Assembly (NCBI RefSeq): GCF_014050145.1
Contig: NZ_JACFYF010000003.1
Coordinates: 186,001 to 250,000, forward strand
From: Vibrio marinisediminis
GTDB lineage: Bacteria > Pseudomonadota > Gammaproteobacteria > Enterobacterales > Vibrionaceae
DNA length: 64,000 nucleotides
Reading direction: 5' to 3'
Shown here: positions 37,762-46,329 of the stretch, piece after piece
How positions within the stretch are numbered: position 1 is the first letter of the stretch
Layout: the number at the start of each line of letters is the position of its first letter
Program-made: the position numbers and the translations under genes
Notes under the pieces: model-generated
Database searches by the model: none
Seen by the model: only the letters and a program-made list of their open reading frames with translations
What the model was told of the DNA's origin: nothing

Positions 37762-39129
37762 TTAACGGACAACTAGGTAGAGGGTACGTTCGCCGCGCTG
37801 GATGTTAAGCGCAAGAACACCCGAGTAATTTTCGACAACGGCTCTAAACTCCGCAAGATTTTTCACTCGCTGACGATTTACACCAATAATGATGTCACCT
37901 TTCTGCAGTTGGTAGCCTTCGGCAGCCGAGCCTTTTTCGACAGAAGAGACTCTAACACCCTGGACTTTTTCGTTGGCGTTAGTATTGGTGAGTTCCGCAC
38001 CCGCTAAGCCATCATGGAGTTTATCTGCGGTGGTCTTCACATTGGTTTGTTCACCCAGTATGACATCGAAACTTTTTTCTTTGCCATCACGCAGCACACC
38101 TAACTCGATCTCTTTACCGGCGCCAAGCGTACCGATTTTTGCGCGTAACTCATGGAAAGAGCTGATGGACTTACCATTCACCGAAACGATAATATCTCCC
38201 GCTTCTAACCCGGCTTTTTCAGCGGCACTGTCAGGCATCACTTGGCTAACAAATGCGCCTTTACTGGATTCATAGCCGAGTGCTTCCGCGAGTTCTGAAG
38301 TCACTTCACCACCTTGGACGCCGAGCATACCGCGTTTTACTTCACCAAATTCGAGGATCTGTTCCGTTAGGTTCTTCATCATATTGGCGGGGATGGCGAA
38401 GCCGATCCCAACGTTGCCACCATTTGGTCCTAAAATAGCCGTATTGATACCAATCAACTCACCGTTTAAGTTGACCAACGCACCGCCGGAGTTACCGCTG
38501 TTGATCGCTGCATCAGTTTGAATGAAGTTTTCAAAGTTTTCGATGTTTAAACCGCTACGACCGAGCGCCGATACAATACCAGAAGTGACGGTTTGCCCAA
38601 GTCCGAACGGATTGCCTATCGCGACGGTGAAATCACCCACGCGCAATTTATCGGAATCAGCTAAGACGATTTGAGTTAGGTTTTTTGCTTCTTCGAGTTT
38701 CAGCAGTGCAATGTCTGACATTTCATCACCGCCAATTAACTCTGCGTCATATTCACGCCCGTCATGCAGTTTGACGCGAATTTTTTCTGCGCCCTTAATG
38801 ACATGATAGTTGGTCACAATGTGTCCCTTATCGGCGTCGACAACAACACCAGAACCAAGCCCTCTAAAAGGACGCTCTTGAAGTTGCTCGGCTGGGAAGT
38901 CTGGACCAAAGAAAAAACGAAACTGCTCAGGGATACGCTGGCGTGAAACTTGGGTGCCTTCCACATCAATACTGACGACCGCTGGAGTCACCTTTTCTAA
39001 CATAGGTGCAAGGCTAGGTAATTGTTCTCCACCCACGGATACTGGCATGGCTGCAAGTACTGGCAGAGGCGTGATGATAGAACTTAAGCTTAAAGATAGG
39101 GCGGTTAAGGCAAGCAAAGGTTTTTTCAT
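37762..39129 (-). CDS. degQ: Periplasmic serine endoprotease DegQ (HtrA family)
   Basis: A chaperone-protease of the periplasm. It is 455 aa with a signal peptide (cleavage after PVLA, near residue 26), a catalytic domain with His in TNYHVI, Asp in EMSDIALL and Ser in NSGNSGGAL, and two PDZ domains (about 255-345 and 370-455). AGGAG precedes the ATG. Two PDZ domains and a short loop favour DegQ over DegP, though vibrios often have just one of these. A sigma-E-like promoter upstream suggests envelope-stress induction. Confidence 0.95.
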   Translation of the reverse strand: MKKPLLALTALSLSLSSIITPLPVLAAMPVSVGGEQLPSLAPMLEKVTPAVVSIDVEGTQVSRQRIPEQFRFFFGPDFPAEQLQERPFRGLGSGVVVDADKGHIVTNYHVIKGAEKIRVKLHDGREYDAELIGGDEMSDIALLKLEEAKNLTQIVLADSDKLRVGDFTVAIGNPFGLGQTVTSGIVSALGRSGLNIENFENFIQTDAAINSGNSGGALVNLNGELIGINTAILGPNGGNVGIGFAIPANMMKNLTEQILEFGEVKRGMLGVQGGEVTSELAEALGYESSKGAFVSQVMPDSAAEKAGLEAGDIIVSVNGKSISSFHELRAKIGTLGAGKEIELGVLRDGKEKSFDVILGEQTNVKTTADKLHDGLAGAELTNTNANEKVQGVRVSSVEKGSAAEGYQLQKGDIIIGVNRQRVKNLAEFRAVVENYSGVLALNIQRGERTLYLVVR

Positions 39130-39194
39130 CGAATAACTCCTATAAAGTGAAAAACGCTATGAGCGGCATACGCTACAGGTAGGCTCGCTCATCA

Positions 39195-39229
39195 CTGTCC
39201 TACTATTGATATGAAAAATAGTAGGACAG
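39195..39229 (-). promoter_or_regulatory. 13-bp perfect hairpin in the degQ leader
   Basis: CTGTCCTACTATT / AATAGTAGGACAG with a 9-base loop and no T-tract on either side, so it is not a simple terminator. It sits 66-101 bases before degQ and just inside the predicted transcript start. Confidence 0.6.
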
Positions 39230-39246
39230 CAGTTACTTATGGGAGA

Positions 39247-39275
39247 TATGACTCGAAAAAAAAGACTTAGTTCAC
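39247..39275 (-). promoter_or_regulatory. Sigma-E-like promoter of degQ
   Basis: On the minus strand: GTGAACTA, 15-base spacer with a T8 run, GTCATA. This is close to the sigma-E pattern GGAACTT-N15/16-GTCAAA. Predicted transcription start is near 39240. Confidence 0.4.
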
Positions 39276-39295
39276 AACAAAGATGTTTTATTCGT

Positions 39296-39739
39296 TTACG
39301 ACGCTTTTTTCTCCGAAACGTCGCCAGGAGAATCAAGGTACTCTTTTTTCTCTTCTCGCAGTAGACCAGTCGCACCTGACGCGTAATCCTTTGGTGCATC
39401 TTCTAAAGAATCATCAGCGTGTTGCGCGGTGTTGTGCTCTGCGACCTTTTGTGCGAATGGATTGTCTTGCTCAGGCATGTTTGGTAGCAGCTCAGAAGAG
39501 GTCTTAGCCATATGTTGATAAAGCTTGGTGTATTCTTTACCCAGTGAATCGAGCATTTCTGCACTCTGCGCAAAGTGATCCGTTAGTTCTTGTTTTTGCT
39601 GCTCAAGTTGGAACTTAGCGGTTTCTAAGTCTTTGTAGATGTTTTTTTGTTTTTTGTAATTAGGTGCTGTAAGGCGAGAAATAATGAATCCAATCACTGC
39701 GCCAGCAAGCAGACCTACAAGGGCATAAATCCAAGGCAT
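39296..39739 (-). CDS. zapG: YhcB/ZapG family membrane protein (DUF1043)
   Basis: A 147-aa protein with one N-terminal membrane helix (about residues 3-21, WIYALVGLLAGAVIGFII), then a coiled-coil segment (about 30-80) and a disordered acidic tail. E. coli YhcB/ZapG links cell envelope growth with division and interacts with the elongasome and divisome. It lies upstream of degQ on the same strand and divergent from zapE, the order also found in E. coli (yhcB-degQ-degS region). Confidence 0.9.
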   Translation of the reverse strand: MPWIYALVGLLAGAVIGFIISRLTAPNYKKQKNIYKDLETAKFQLEQQKQELTDHFAQSAEMLDSLGKEYTKLYQHMAKTSSELLPNMPEQDNPFAQKVAEHNTAQHADDSLEDAPKDYASGATGLLREEKKEYLDSPGDVSEKKAS

Positions 39740-39931
39740 AATTGCTCCTTATTATTTTGTTTTTACATGTTGTTTACCAAGTGGTTACACATGCTCTAAT
39801 GACATGGTACTATGAGAAATTAAACCAATAAAGAAAAATGCGTGTGACCCTATCCAGCGAAACTGCGCAAAAACTATTATAGAGCAGAGTGATTGGATAT
39901 CTAGGCACAGTGGTCAATGAAAGGTCTAGTT

Positions 39932-41035
39932 ATGACACCATTACAAAAATACCGAGCGGATATTGAGCTGCATGACTTTCAGCAAGATGATGCTCAGCTA
40001 CAAGCCGTCGAAGCCCTCGATACCCTCTATCATCAATATATTGATTACCTACAAACCCCCATCGATGTACAACCTAGGTGGAAGAGTTGGTTTGGCAAAA
40101 AAGAAGTACAGCCTCAAGCACCTAAAGGTCTCTATTTTTGGGGCGGAGTTGGGCGTGGCAAAACATATTTAATGGATACTTTTTTTGATGCACTTCCAAC
40201 TAATAAGAAAATGCGCGTTCACTTTCATCGTTTTATGCTGCGAGTTCATGATGAGCTAAATGCGATGGGGGATGAAAGCGATCCGTTGGATATCGTCGCT
40301 GATAAATTTAAGCAAGAAGCAGAGATTATCTGCTTTGATGAATTTTTTGTCTCGGATATTACCGATGCGATGATTTTGGGGACTTTATTCCAAGCGCTGT
40401 TTCAACGAGGCGTCATTCTTGTCGCAACGTCAAACATTCCGCCGCATGATCTTTACCGTAATGGTCTACAGCGAGCACGTTTCTTACCAGCAATTAAATT
40501 AATAGAAGAGAATTGCTTGGTGATGAATGTCGATAGCGGCATTGATTATCGATTACGAACGTTAGAGCAAGCCGAGATTTACCATTATCCACTAGACCAA
40601 GCTGCCCAAGACAACATGCAGCGCTATTACCAACAACTGGTTGGAGAAGGCAAAGCGCTGCATACGCAAATTGAAATAAACCATCGTCAATTAAAGGTGG
40701 AAAAAGCATCTGATGGCGTTCTGCACGCAACGTTTGAGCAACTGTGTCAAACTGCACGCAGCCAAAATGACTATATAGAGCTTTCACGTATCTATCATAC
40801 CGTTTTGCTTTCTGAGGTTATCCAAATGGATAGAACAATAGACGATGCAGCGCGTCGTTTTATTGCCTTAGTGGATGAGTTCTATGAGCGGAATGTAAAG
40901 TTGATTATCTCATCGGAAGTGGCTCTTGAGGCACTTTATACTAATGGTCAGCTTGAGTTTGAGTTTAAACGTTGTATATCGCGCTTAACTGAGATGCAAA
41001 GTCATGACTATTTAGCCCTTGAGCATTTGGCGTAG
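39932..41035 (+). CDS. zapE: Cell division protein ZapE (AFG1-like ATPase)
   Basis: A P-loop ATPase that acts at the Z-ring during constriction under stress. It has Walker A GGVGRGKTYLMD (about residues 69-80 from this start), Walker B ICFDEF and the following TDAMILGTLF helix, plus the C-terminal AFG1 region. I chose the ATG at 39932 (MTPLQKYRAD), which has AAAGG upstream; the ATG at 39917 would add MKGLV. The predicted length is 367 aa. Divergent from zapG. Confidence 0.94.
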   Translation: MTPLQKYRADIELHDFQQDDAQLQAVEALDTLYHQYIDYLQTPIDVQPRWKSWFGKKEVQPQAPKGLYFWGGVGRGKTYLMDTFFDALPTNKKMRVHFHRFMLRVHDELNAMGDESDPLDIVADKFKQEAEIICFDEFFVSDITDAMILGTLFQALFQRGVILVATSNIPPHDLYRNGLQRARFLPAIKLIEENCLVMNVDSGIDYRLRTLEQAEIYHYPLDQAAQDNMQRYYQQLVGEGKALHTQIEINHRQLKVEKASDGVLHATFEQLCQTARSQNDYIELSRIYHTVLLSEVIQMDRTIDDAARRFIALVDEFYERNVKLIISSEVALEALYTNGQLEFEFKRCISRLTEMQSHDYLALEHLA

Positions 41036-41091
41036 AAGGGAATTAATCAATCAATAGATTTAAAAAGTGGGATTTTAATTAAAAAAAAGAG

Positions 41092-41120
41092 ATGATTTTT
41101 TCAGCTCACTTCTCTATAAT
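41092..41120 (+). promoter_or_regulatory. rplM-rpsI promoter
   Basis: -10 TATAAT (41115-41120) with -35 ATGATT (41092-41097) at a 17-base spacing and an AT-rich, A-tract-rich region upstream that could act as an UP element. Transcription would start near 41127. Confidence 0.55.
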
Positions 41121-41126
41121 CCTGCG

Positions 41127-41282
41127 ACCCACCGTTACTGCAGACCTAATATCGAAGCGATTCGAAATTATGGTCGAGAGTGCCAACCGCTCGAAGGGGT
41201 GATGACTGGGCTCTTAGACAGTGTGGGAGTACAATGGGTACTCCTGTAAAGTTTAATCTTAATTTAACGGGTTATTATTAGC
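41127..41282 (+). promoter_or_regulatory. Structured leader of rplM-rpsI (candidate L13 autoregulatory site)
   Basis: About 155 bases of leader contain a hairpin GGAGTAC-AATGG-GTACTCC (41226-41244) shortly before the rplM start, and a further stem-forming stretch near 41180-41205. E. coli rplM-rpsI is repressed by L13 binding its leader. I cannot show that the same element is used here. Confidence 0.45.
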
Positions 41283-41711
41283 ATGAAAACTTTCGTTGCT
41301 AAACCAGAAACTGTAAAACGCGACTGGTATGTTGTAGACGCTGAAGGTAAAACTCTTGGCCGTCTAGCAAGTGAAATTGCATCTCGCCTACGTGGCAAAC
41401 ACAAAGCTGAATACACTCCTCACGTTGACACTGGTGATTACATCATCGTTATCAACGCTGAGAAAGTTACTGTAACTGGTAACAAGGCTAAAGGTAAAGT
41501 GTATTACCGTCACTCTGAGTTCCCTGGTGGTCTTAAATCAATCACTTTTGAAAAGTTGATCGATCGTAAACCAGAGATGGTTCTTGAACTTGCTGTTAAA
41601 GGTATGTTGCCACGTGGTCCTCTAGGCCGTGCTATGTACCGTAAGCTTAAAGTTTACGCTGGTGCTGAGCACAACCATGTTGCTCAACAACCACAAGTAC
41701 TAGACATCTAA
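41283..41711 (+). CDS. rplM: 50S ribosomal protein L13
   Basis: A 142-aa large-subunit protein that acts early in 50S assembly. It carries the family features: [20 protein letters not shown] start, [40 protein letters not shown]. It forms an operon with rpsI 14 bases downstream. Codon use is that of a very highly expressed gene. Confidence 0.98.
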   Translation: MKTFVAKPETVKRDWYVVDAEGKTLGRLASEIASRLRGKHKAEYTPHVDTGDYIIVINAEKVTVTGNKAKGKVYYRHSEFPGGLKSITFEKLIDRKPEMVLELAVKGMLPRGPLGRAMYRKLKVYAGAEHNHVAQQPQVLDI

Positions 41712-41725
41712 TCGGGGATTTCGAA

Positions 41726-42118
41726 ATGGCAGAGAATCAATACTACGGCACTGGCCGTCGCAAAAGCTCAGCTGCACGTGTTTTTATCAAACCGGGTACT
41801 GGCAACATCGTAATCAACAAGCGTAGCCTTGATGAATACTTCGGTCGTCCAACTTCTCGCATGGTTGTTAAACAGCCTCTTGAGCTAGTTGAACTAACTG
41901 AGAAACTAGACCTATACGTTACTGTTAAAGGTGGCGGTATTTCTGGTCAAGCTGGTGCGATCCGTCACGGTATCACACGCGCTCTGATGGAATACGATGA
42001 GTCTTTCCGTCCTGCTCTACGTGCAGCTGGTTACGTTACTCGTGACGCTCGTTGCGTTGAACGTAAGAAAGTTGGTCTACGTAAAGCACGTCGTAAACCA
42101 CAGTTCTCTAAGCGTTAA
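41726..42118 (+). CDS. rpsI: 30S ribosomal protein S9
   Basis: A 130-aa small-subunit protein whose basic C-terminal tail (RRKPQFSKR) reaches the P-site tRNA. The N-terminal [13 protein letters not shown] and the [15 protein letters not shown] segment are conserved. It is followed by the strong terminator at 42164-42190. Confidence 0.98.
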   Translation: MAENQYYGTGRRKSSAARVFIKPGTGNIVINKRSLDEYFGRPTSRMVVKQPLELVELTEKLDLYVTVKGGGISGQAGAIRHGITRALMEYDESFRPALRAAGYVTRDARCVERKKVGLRKARRKPQFSKR

Positions 42119-42163
42119 TCTTTTTTCAAAGATTTCGCTTCCAGTTATACTGGACGTGGTTTC

Positions 42164-42190
42164 AAAAGCCTGGCTTATGCCAGGCTTTTT
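42164..42190 (+). terminator. rplM-rpsI terminator
   Basis: AAAAGCCTGGC, loop TTAT, GCCAGGCTTTTT: 11-bp stem plus T-run. Confidence 0.92.
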
Positions 42191-42278
42191 GTTTTTCTGC
42201 GCATAATAATTCTCTTTATCTCTCTTAACTTCAAAATACTCTTTTTATCAATGTTCTGCTTTTGTGACGACTTTAGCG

Positions 42279-42344
42279 TTTGTATCCATAAATGTTACAA
42301 ATAAGTAGCTTTACCTTGTTAAAAAGTAAGGTTTTAATTATCAT
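42279..42344 (+). promoter_or_regulatory. petABC promoter with two overlapping dyads
   Basis: -35 TTGTTA (42316-42321), 17-base spacer, -10 TATCAT (42339-42344). A dyad ACCTT-N10-AAGGT (42313-42332) overlaps the -35. A second dyad TTTGTA-N11-TACAAA (42279-42301) is centred about 61 bases before the predicted start, a typical activator position. I cannot name the regulator. The remaining bases of the 323-base gap show no gene. Confidence 0.45.
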
Positions 42345-42441
42345 TTGCCATCAAATAAATACAACAAAACTCAATTTGTTAGCCATGCTCTTTGGTAGGG
42401 AATAACAACAATCCATAGGGAGCAAATGGGAGAATGTTTGG

Positions 42442-43035
42442 ATGAGCAATGCGCCTTTAAATAACGGTCGTAGACGCTTCTTAACTGCAACAACAGCTGT
42501 TGTTGGTGGTTTAGGAGCTGCAGCGGTTGCCGTGCCTTTTATAAAATCTTGGAACCCAAGTGAGAAAGCAAAAGCAGCAGGAGCCCCAGTTGAAGTTGAT
42601 ATCAGCAAGCTGGAAGAAGGGCAAATGGTGCGAGTGGAGTGGCGAGGCAAACCTGTATGGGTTGTCCGTCGCGCACAAACCGTCGTTGATACATTAAAAG
42701 AACTTGATGGACAACTTCGTGACCCTGAGTCTGGAGCGGAACAGCAACCTGTATACGCACAGAATGCCTACCGTTCGATTAAACCTGAGTACTTTGTTGC
42801 CGTTGGTATCTGTACTCACCTTGGCTGTTCACCAACTTATTTGCCTGACAGTTTTAATGAACAGGTTCAAGGTGTTAAATCTGGGTTCTTCTGCCCGTGC
42901 CACGGCTCTAAATTCGACATGGCTGGACGCGTTTTTCAAGGTGTTCCAGCGCCACTAAACTTGGTTGTGCCTAAGCATATGTACTTAAGTGACGCCAAGA
43001 TCATGATCGGTGTTGATGAAGAAGGGGAGGCATAA
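42442..43035 (+). CDS. petA: Ubiquinol-cytochrome c reductase iron-sulfur (Rieske) subunit
   Basis: The 2Fe-2S subunit of the respiratory bc1 complex. It is 197 aa with an N-terminal Tat-type signal anchor (NNGRRRFLT followed by a hydrophobic helix, about 8-35) and the two Rieske motifs CTHLGC and CPCHGS in the periplasmic domain. Its TAA overlaps the petB ATG, showing tight coupling in a petABC operon. Confidence 0.97.
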   Translation: MSNAPLNNGRRRFLTATTAVVGGLGAAAVAVPFIKSWNPSEKAKAAGAPVEVDISKLEEGQMVRVEWRGKPVWVVRRAQTVVDTLKELDGQLRDPESGAEQQPVYAQNAYRSIKPEYFVAVGICTHLGCSPTYLPDSFNEQVQGVKSGFFCPCHGSKFDMAGRVFQGVPAPLNLVVPKHMYLSDAKIMIGVDEEGEA

Positions 43036-44300
43036 TGCAAGCTCTACTTGATTGGGTAGAAAAACGCTTACCTGCAATGAATGCGTACAAGAAGCATCTT
43101 TCTGAGTATCCGATGCCAAAGAACTTCAACTTTTGGTATTTGTTCGGCTCGCTTGCAATGTTGGTGCTGGTTAACCAAATACTTACCGGTATTTGGCTGA
43201 CGATGAACTACGTGCCTTCTGGAGAAGGTGCGTTTGCCTCTGTTGAATACATCATGCGTGATGTGGAGTATGGTTGGTTGTTGCGTTATATGCACTCAAC
43301 TGGTGCTTCTGCATTTTTCGTGGTGATTTATCTGCATATGTTCCGTGGATTAATCTACGGTTCTTATCAAAAGCCGCGTGAACTACTGTGGCTATTTGGG
43401 ATGCTGATCTTCCTCGTGTTGATGGCTGAAGCATTCATGGGTTACCTATTACCTTGGGGGCAAATGTCTTACTGGGGTGCTCAGGTAATCATTTCACTAT
43501 TTGGTGCGATTCCGGTTATTGGTGATGACTTAACACTATGGATTCGTGGTGATTACGTTATTTCTGGCGCAACGCTAAACCGCTTCTTTGCTCTACACGT
43601 TATTGCGCTACCAATTGTGTTACTACTGCTTATCGTGCTGCACGTATTGGCGCTGCATGAAGTGGGTTCAAATAACCCTGATGGTATTGAAACCAAACTG
43701 CCTAAAGGTAGCATGGGTGACGATTACCAAACGCAATTTAAGTTCCATGACTACTATACGAAGAAGTATGACGTTATTGATTCTATCCCGTTCCACCCAT
43801 ACGGTACGGTGAAAGACTTGGTTGGTGTCGCAGGCTTCTTATTCTTATTCTGTTACGTACTGTTCTTTAACCCAGAGATGGGCGGCTATTTCCTTGAGCC
43901 ACCAAACTTTGAAGCGGCAAACCCACTTAAAACACCAGAGCACATTGCGCCTGTTTGGTACTTCACGCCATTCTATGCAATTTTGCGTGCTGTTCCTGAC
44001 AAGTTGCTTGGTGTTATTGCTATGGGTGCGTCGATTGCGGTGCTTTTCGTTCTGCCATGGCTAGACCGTTGTAAAGTTCGTTCTTACCGCTACCGTAGTA
44101 AGTTCCACTTATTTAATATCATTCAATTCACCATCTGCTTTGTTGCGTTAGGTATTCTGGGTGCGCTTCCAGCGACATCTCTATATACGCTATTAGCGCA
44201 AATCTTTAGCTTAGGTTACTTCATGTTCTTCGTATTGCTGTTCTTCTACAGCAAGAATGAGGCGACGAAACCATTACCAGAGAGGGTGACATTCAAATGA
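43035..44300 (+). CDS. petB: Cytochrome b of the bc1 complex
   Basis: The membrane core of complex III, carrying hemes bL and bH and both quinone sites. It is 421 aa with about nine hydrophobic segments. The paired heme histidines are in helices two and four (MHSTGASAFFVVIYLHMFRG and FALHVIALPIVLLLLIVLHV, about residues 85-105 and 188-208), and the Qo-site PEWY-type motif reads PVWY (about residues 309-312). It overlaps petA by one base and petC by four. Confidence 0.97.
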   Translation: MQALLDWVEKRLPAMNAYKKHLSEYPMPKNFNFWYLFGSLAMLVLVNQILTGIWLTMNYVPSGEGAFASVEYIMRDVEYGWLLRYMHSTGASAFFVVIYLHMFRGLIYGSYQKPRELLWLFGMLIFLVLMAEAFMGYLLPWGQMSYWGAQVIISLFGAIPVIGDDLTLWIRGDYVISGATLNRFFALHVIALPIVLLLLIVLHVLALHEVGSNNPDGIETKLPKGSMGDDYQTQFKFHDYYTKKYDVIDSIPFHPYGTVKDLVGVAGFLFLFCYVLFFNPEMGGYFLEPPNFEAANPLKTPEHIAPVWYFTPFYAILRAVPDKLLGVIAMGASIAVLFVLPWLDRCKVRSYRYRSKFHLFNIIQFTICFVALGILGALPATSLYTLLAQIFSLGYFMFFVLLFFYSKNEATKPLPERVTFK

Positions 44301-45034
44301 AAAAGTGGATTTTAGTTTTATTTGCAATGTTGCCATCTTTGGCGATGGCAGCAGGAGCAAACGTACCTTTAGATAAAGCCAATAATGATTTAACCGATCA
44401 GGCATCACTGCAAAATGGTGCTAAGTTATTCATGAACTACTGTTTCGGTTGTCACTCTGCTCAATACCAACGTTATGAGCGTGTTGCGCGTGACATTGGT
44501 ATCCCAGTGGAGCTGATGAAAGAGAGCTTAATCTTTGACCCAAGCGCGAAAGTGGGTGATTTGATGGAAAACGCTATTCCTGATCAATCCGCTGCAAAAT
44601 GGTTTGGTGGTCCGGCTCCTGACTTAACATTGGTCGCACGTGTTCGTGGTACCGATTGGCTATACACGTATTTACGTTCTTTCTATGAAGATCCAGCAAG
44701 ACCGTTTGGCGTAAACAATGTTGTGTTCCCAAGTGTGGGTATGCCGCATGTTCTTGAAGAGTTGCAGGGTATTCCTACGGCTGTTTTTGAAACCCAAATA
44801 GTGGATGGCAACGAGAAACAAGTGGTTGTTGCCACGGAGACTAACGGTTCAGGTGAACTAAACTCGGAAGAATATGACCAAGCAGTGCGTGATTTGGTTA
44901 ATTTCCTTGAGTATTCTGGTGACCCTGTGAAGCTAGAACGCCACAGCTTAGGTTGGTGGGTGATGGGCTTCTTGGTCATCCTTACTATCGTGGTTGTGCT
45001 GCTTAAGAAAGAGTATTGGCGTGATGTGCATTAA
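44297..45034 (+). CDS. petC: Cytochrome c1 of the bc1 complex
   Basis: The heme c subunit that passes electrons to soluble cytochrome c. It is 245 aa with a signal peptide (ending AMAAG, about residue 18), the heme-binding CFGCH (about 49-53), a conserved axial Met region (GMPHVLEELQG), and a C-terminal membrane anchor (LGWWVMGFLVILTIVVVLL). It starts in an ATGA overlap with petB and is followed by a strong terminator. Confidence 0.96.
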   Translation: MKKWILVLFAMLPSLAMAAGANVPLDKANNDLTDQASLQNGAKLFMNYCFGCHSAQYQRYERVARDIGIPVELMKESLIFDPSAKVGDLMENAIPDQSAAKWFGGPAPDLTLVARVRGTDWLYTYLRSFYEDPARPFGVNNVVFPSVGMPHVLEELQGIPTAVFETQIVDGNEKQVVVATETNGSGELNSEEYDQAVRDLVNFLEYSGDPVKLERHSLGWWVMGFLVILTIVVVLLKKEYWRDVH

Positions 45035-45075
45035 TTGTGCTATCATGGCGTGCTAAAAACCATATTCAACTGTTT

Positions 45076-45105
45076 ACAATGGAGGCTTAGCCTCCATTGT
45101 TTTTT
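45076..45105 (+). terminator. petABC terminator, immediately before sspA
   Basis: ACAATGGAGGC, loop TTA, GCCTCCATTGT: a perfect 11-bp stem then TTTTTATTT. It ends 28 bases before the sspA start codon. Confidence 0.9.
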
Positions 45106-45132
45106 ATTTCTGTAAGTATGCTGGAGGGCTCC

Positions 45133-45768
45133 ATGGCTGTAGCTGCCAATAAACGTTCCGTAATGACTCTGTTTTCAAGTGCATCTGATATGTATAGCCA
45201 TCAGGTACGAATCGTGCTCGCTGAAAAGGGCGTAAGCGTTGAGGTTGAGCTAGTTGATGAAGCAAACTTGCCTGCGGAATTGATTGAGTTAAACCCGTAC
45301 AAAACTGTTCCAACGCTAGTTGACCGTGAGCTTGCTCTATATGATTCAAAAATCATCATGGAGTACCTAGACGAGCGATTCCCTCATCCACCTCTAATGC
45401 CTGTTTACCCAGTTGCTCGTGGTAACAGTCGTCTAATGATCTACCGTATTGAAAAGAACTGGTACTCACTAGCAGAGAAAGTGGTTAACGGTACAGCTGA
45501 AGAGTCAGATGCTGCACGTAACAAACTACGTAACGATTTACTTACTCTTGGTCCTGTTTTTGCTGAGTTTGAATACTTTATGAGCGAAGAGTTCAGCCTA
45601 ATTGACTGCTACCTAGCTCCGCTACTATGGCGTTTACCGCAACTTGGTATCGAACTAGTAGGTCCAGGTTCTAAAGAGCTTAAAATTTACATGAACCGTG
45701 TATTCGAGCGTGATTCATTCTTAGCTTCTTTGACAGAAGCTGAACGCGAAATGCGTTTAATGCGCTAA
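45133..45768 (+). CDS. sspA: Stringent starvation protein A
   Basis: An RNA polymerase-associated protein with a glutathione-S-transferase fold but no GST activity; it reshapes transcription in stationary phase and acid stress and affects virulence genes in several bacteria. It is 211 aa from the ATG at 45133 (MAVAANKRSVMTLFSS), preceded by GGAGGG. The GST N-domain has NPYKTVPTLVDRE (about residues 48-60) and the helical C-domain begins near residue 85. An in-frame ATG at 45118 is upstream of the best ribosome site. Its TAA overlaps the sspB ATG. Confidence 0.95.
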   Translation: MAVAANKRSVMTLFSSASDMYSHQVRIVLAEKGVSVEVELVDEANLPAELIELNPYKTVPTLVDRELALYDSKIIMEYLDERFPHPPLMPVYPVARGNSRLMIYRIEKNWYSLAEKVVNGTAEESDAARNKLRNDLLTLGPVFAEFEYFMSEEFSLIDCYLAPLLWRLPQLGIELVGPGSKELKIYMNRVFERDSFLASLTEAEREMRLMR

Positions 45769-46253
45769 TGGATATATCAAACATGACACCACGCCGACCA
45801 TATTTGCTGCGCGCATTTTATGAGTGGCTGGTGGATAATGATTTGACGCCTCACCTGGTTGTTGCTGCAACATTACCAGGTGTACGAGTACCACAAGAAT
45901 TTGTTCAAGACGGACAAATCATTCTTAATGTGGCTCCTCGTGCGGTTGGTAATCTACAACTGGGCGATGACGAAGTTACTTTTAGTGCTCGTTTTAGTGG
46001 TCGACCTCATACTGTTATTGTTCCTCTATATGCTGTTCAAGCAATCTATGCCCGTGAAAATGGTGCTGGTACTATGTTTGATGAAGAAGAGGCATACATG
46101 GGCTCTTTTGATGAGTCTGATGAGGGCTTTATTGAAGAAGTTGAGGAAAGTGCTGGTTTATCTTTGGCGGAAGAGACTGTTGAAGAGTCATCCTTTCCTG
46201 ATGATGAGCCACCAAGACCTAAAGGGCGTCCAAGCCTTCGCGTAGTTAAATAA
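45768..46253 (+). CDS. sspB: ClpXP protease specificity-enhancing factor SspB
   Basis: An adaptor that binds ssrA-tagged and some other substrates and delivers them to ClpXP. It is 161 aa with the substrate-binding domain (about 1-110, PRRPYLLRAFYEWLVDN start), an acidic flexible linker, and the C-terminal ClpX-binding tail ending GRPSLRVVK. It overlaps sspA by one base (TAATG), the standard sspAB operon. Confidence 0.95.
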   Translation: MDISNMTPRRPYLLRAFYEWLVDNDLTPHLVVAATLPGVRVPQEFVQDGQIILNVAPRAVGNLQLGDDEVTFSARFSGRPHTVIVPLYAVQAIYARENGAGTMFDEEEAYMGSFDESDEGFIEEVEESAGLSLAEETVEESSFPDDEPPRPKGRPSLRVVK

Positions 46254-46279
46254 CGATATGTGATTTGCTAAACGAGATT

Positions 46280-46310
46280 AAAAAAAGCAGCGTGAAAACG
46301 CTGCTTTTTT
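46280..46310. terminator. Bidirectional terminator, sspAB / dolP operon
   Basis: AAAAAAGCAGCG, loop TGAAAA, CGCTGCTTTTTT between convergent genes. Confidence 0.9.
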
Positions 46311-46329
46311 GTTGCCGGTGATTTATGGA

